From Candidatus Pacearchaeota archaeon (GTDB lineage: Archaea > Nanobdellota > Nanobdellia > Pacearchaeales > GW2011-AR1), in NCBI GenBank assembly GCA_018304045.1, contig JAGVWZ010000011.1:1-53348 (forward strand): 53,348 bases of DNA. The letters run 5' to 3'. The position numbers were made by a program, and so were the translations under genes. The notes under the pieces were generated by a model, which was not told where the DNA came from, searched no databases, and worked only from the letters and a program-made list of their open reading frames with translations. How positions within the stretch are numbered: the first letter of the stretch is position 1; each line of letters starts with the position of its first letter. This document shows, piece by piece, positions 52,794 to 53,348 of this stretch.

Positions 52794-53237
52794 ATGAAAA
52801 GAGAAGATCGGTTTGACCCACATCATGAAAATTATGCTTTCTTAGCAATAAATGCTGCCATTGAAATTGACAATTCTAGAAGAGATGATTGGTCTAGATT
52901 AGACCATGTAAGAGAATTTGGAGAGCTATTGGAAAAAGCAGTAGCAGAAGCACAAAACAATCCAGATTTAGGATTTTACACAATAATTGAATTTAGAAAT
53001 ACATTTCAACAACCCTTAAGAGAATATGGATATGCAGTAGCAGAACATACACAAGTTGATGCATTAAGAGAAGATTTGATAAGGGGCCTATCAATTGCAG
53101 CAGACGAATTAAAAAGATTTGCCTACATGCCAAGAGAAATGCAAGCAAAAACAGATGGATTAATGATATTTTGCACTTCATTATCAAGCAAATTTTCTTC
53201 CATAAGAGACACTGGTAGAAGATATCTTGCTGCTTAA
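52794..53237 (+). CDS. Unknown helical protein, 147 residues
   Basis: A mostly alpha-helical, charged soluble protein with no known motif. Early residues include 'FDPHHENYAFLAINAAIEI', and later 'LREDLIRGLSIAADELKRF' and 'GLMIFCTSLSSKF'. A TATA box, TTTATAAT, begins 29 bases before the ATG. A hairpin (53254-53287) follows the stop. Function is unknown. Confidence 0.66.
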   Translation: MKREDRFDPHHENYAFLAINAAIEIDNSRRDDWSRLDHVREFGELLEKAVAEAQNNPDLGFYTIIEFRNTFQQPLREYGYAVAEHTQVDALREDLIRGLSIAADELKRFAYMPREMQAKTDGLMIFCTSLSSKFSSIRDTGRRYLAA

Positions 53238-53253
53238 ATTCATCATCACCATG

Positions 53254-53287
53254 TGTAGGACCAAGACATATGTTACATAGTCCTACA
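53254..53287 (+). terminator. Inverted repeat after the 147-residue gene
   Basis: TGTAGGAC (53254-53261) and GTCCTACA (53280-53287) form an eight-base GC-containing stem with an 18-base loop, 17 bases after the stop. A short TTT follows. It may end the transcript or be a regulatory site of the next gene, whose ribosome site (GGAG at 53341-53344) ends the window. Confidence 0.4.
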
Positions 53288-53348
53288 TTTACAAATCATA
53301 ATGTTTCTTATGCCTTCTATACTGAAAATAAACTACTAAAGGAGTTAA

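Overview
The window looks like chromosomal DNA of a very AT-rich archaeon. The information genes are archaeal: Spt5, uL11, eL43, Rpo12, prefoldin beta, PCNA, Hjc, TrmY and a single-chain primase. Small proteins, N-terminal membrane anchors in the style KKGQITIF, a short Dph2-like protein, a class II LysRS and an archaeosortase-like protein together suggest a DPANN lineage, most likely Pacearchaeota or a close relative. This is inferred from gene content; no search or tree was run. First genes of transcription units mostly have a TATA-like box 27-32 bases before the ATG, as expected for leaderless mRNAs. Internal genes and a few abundant-protein genes have a GGAGG-type ribosome site or overlap the gene before them.

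Layout. 1-3.6 kb (+): Spt5, uL11, tRNA-Pro, eL43, Rpo12, an unknown protein, prefoldin beta and SepF. 3.6-4.7 kb (-): a Dph2-like protein without domain 1 and a four-helix membrane protein. 4.8-14.3 kb: envelope genes, comprising a putative S-layer-like protein, an archaeosortase-like protein, two anchored Cys proteins, a methanococcal-type S-layer protein, a winged-helix regulator and an anchored lipase-like hydrolase. 14.4-17.1 kb (-): four tightly packed pilin-like membrane proteins. 17.4-35.2 kb (-): the standout feature, a run of 12 close or overlapping genes beginning with a small winged-helix protein.

That run is built from repeated modules of one pilin-like QITIF protein followed by large anchored surface proteins. 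Four pilin-like paralogues (A-D) head the modules. Two modules carry giant Cys-rich proteins: one as a single 1318-residue chain, the other split into 563- and 706-residue chains. The remaining modules carry three proteins with a shared beta-repeat domain. Two of these have different HExxH zinc-peptidase domains and the third has lost the peptidase. Two perfect 19-bp direct repeats lie just upstream of the operon's TATA box. I regard this as the best candidate for an undescribed system, possibly an adhesion, host-contact or envelope-processing machine.

35.4-41.3 kb: PCNA, a primase with PriS and PriL-like parts in one chain, and two more Cys-containing surface proteins, one probably an alpha/alpha toroid. 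41.3-46.9 kb (-): a conserved unknown protein, Hjc, a YjdF-like membrane protein, a 57-residue membrane protein, a DUF1931 histone-fold protein, an HD protein and an unusual chain mntA-hepT-lysS, in which the HepT active site is degenerate. 47-53.3 kb: two anchored helical proteins, a beta-propeller surface protein, acylphosphatase, TrmY, three unknown small genes and one complete IS481-like insertion sequence with inverted repeats and a short target duplication.

More than half of the window encodes proteins predicted to be exported or membrane-anchored. No rRNA, CRISPR array or replication origin was recognised.
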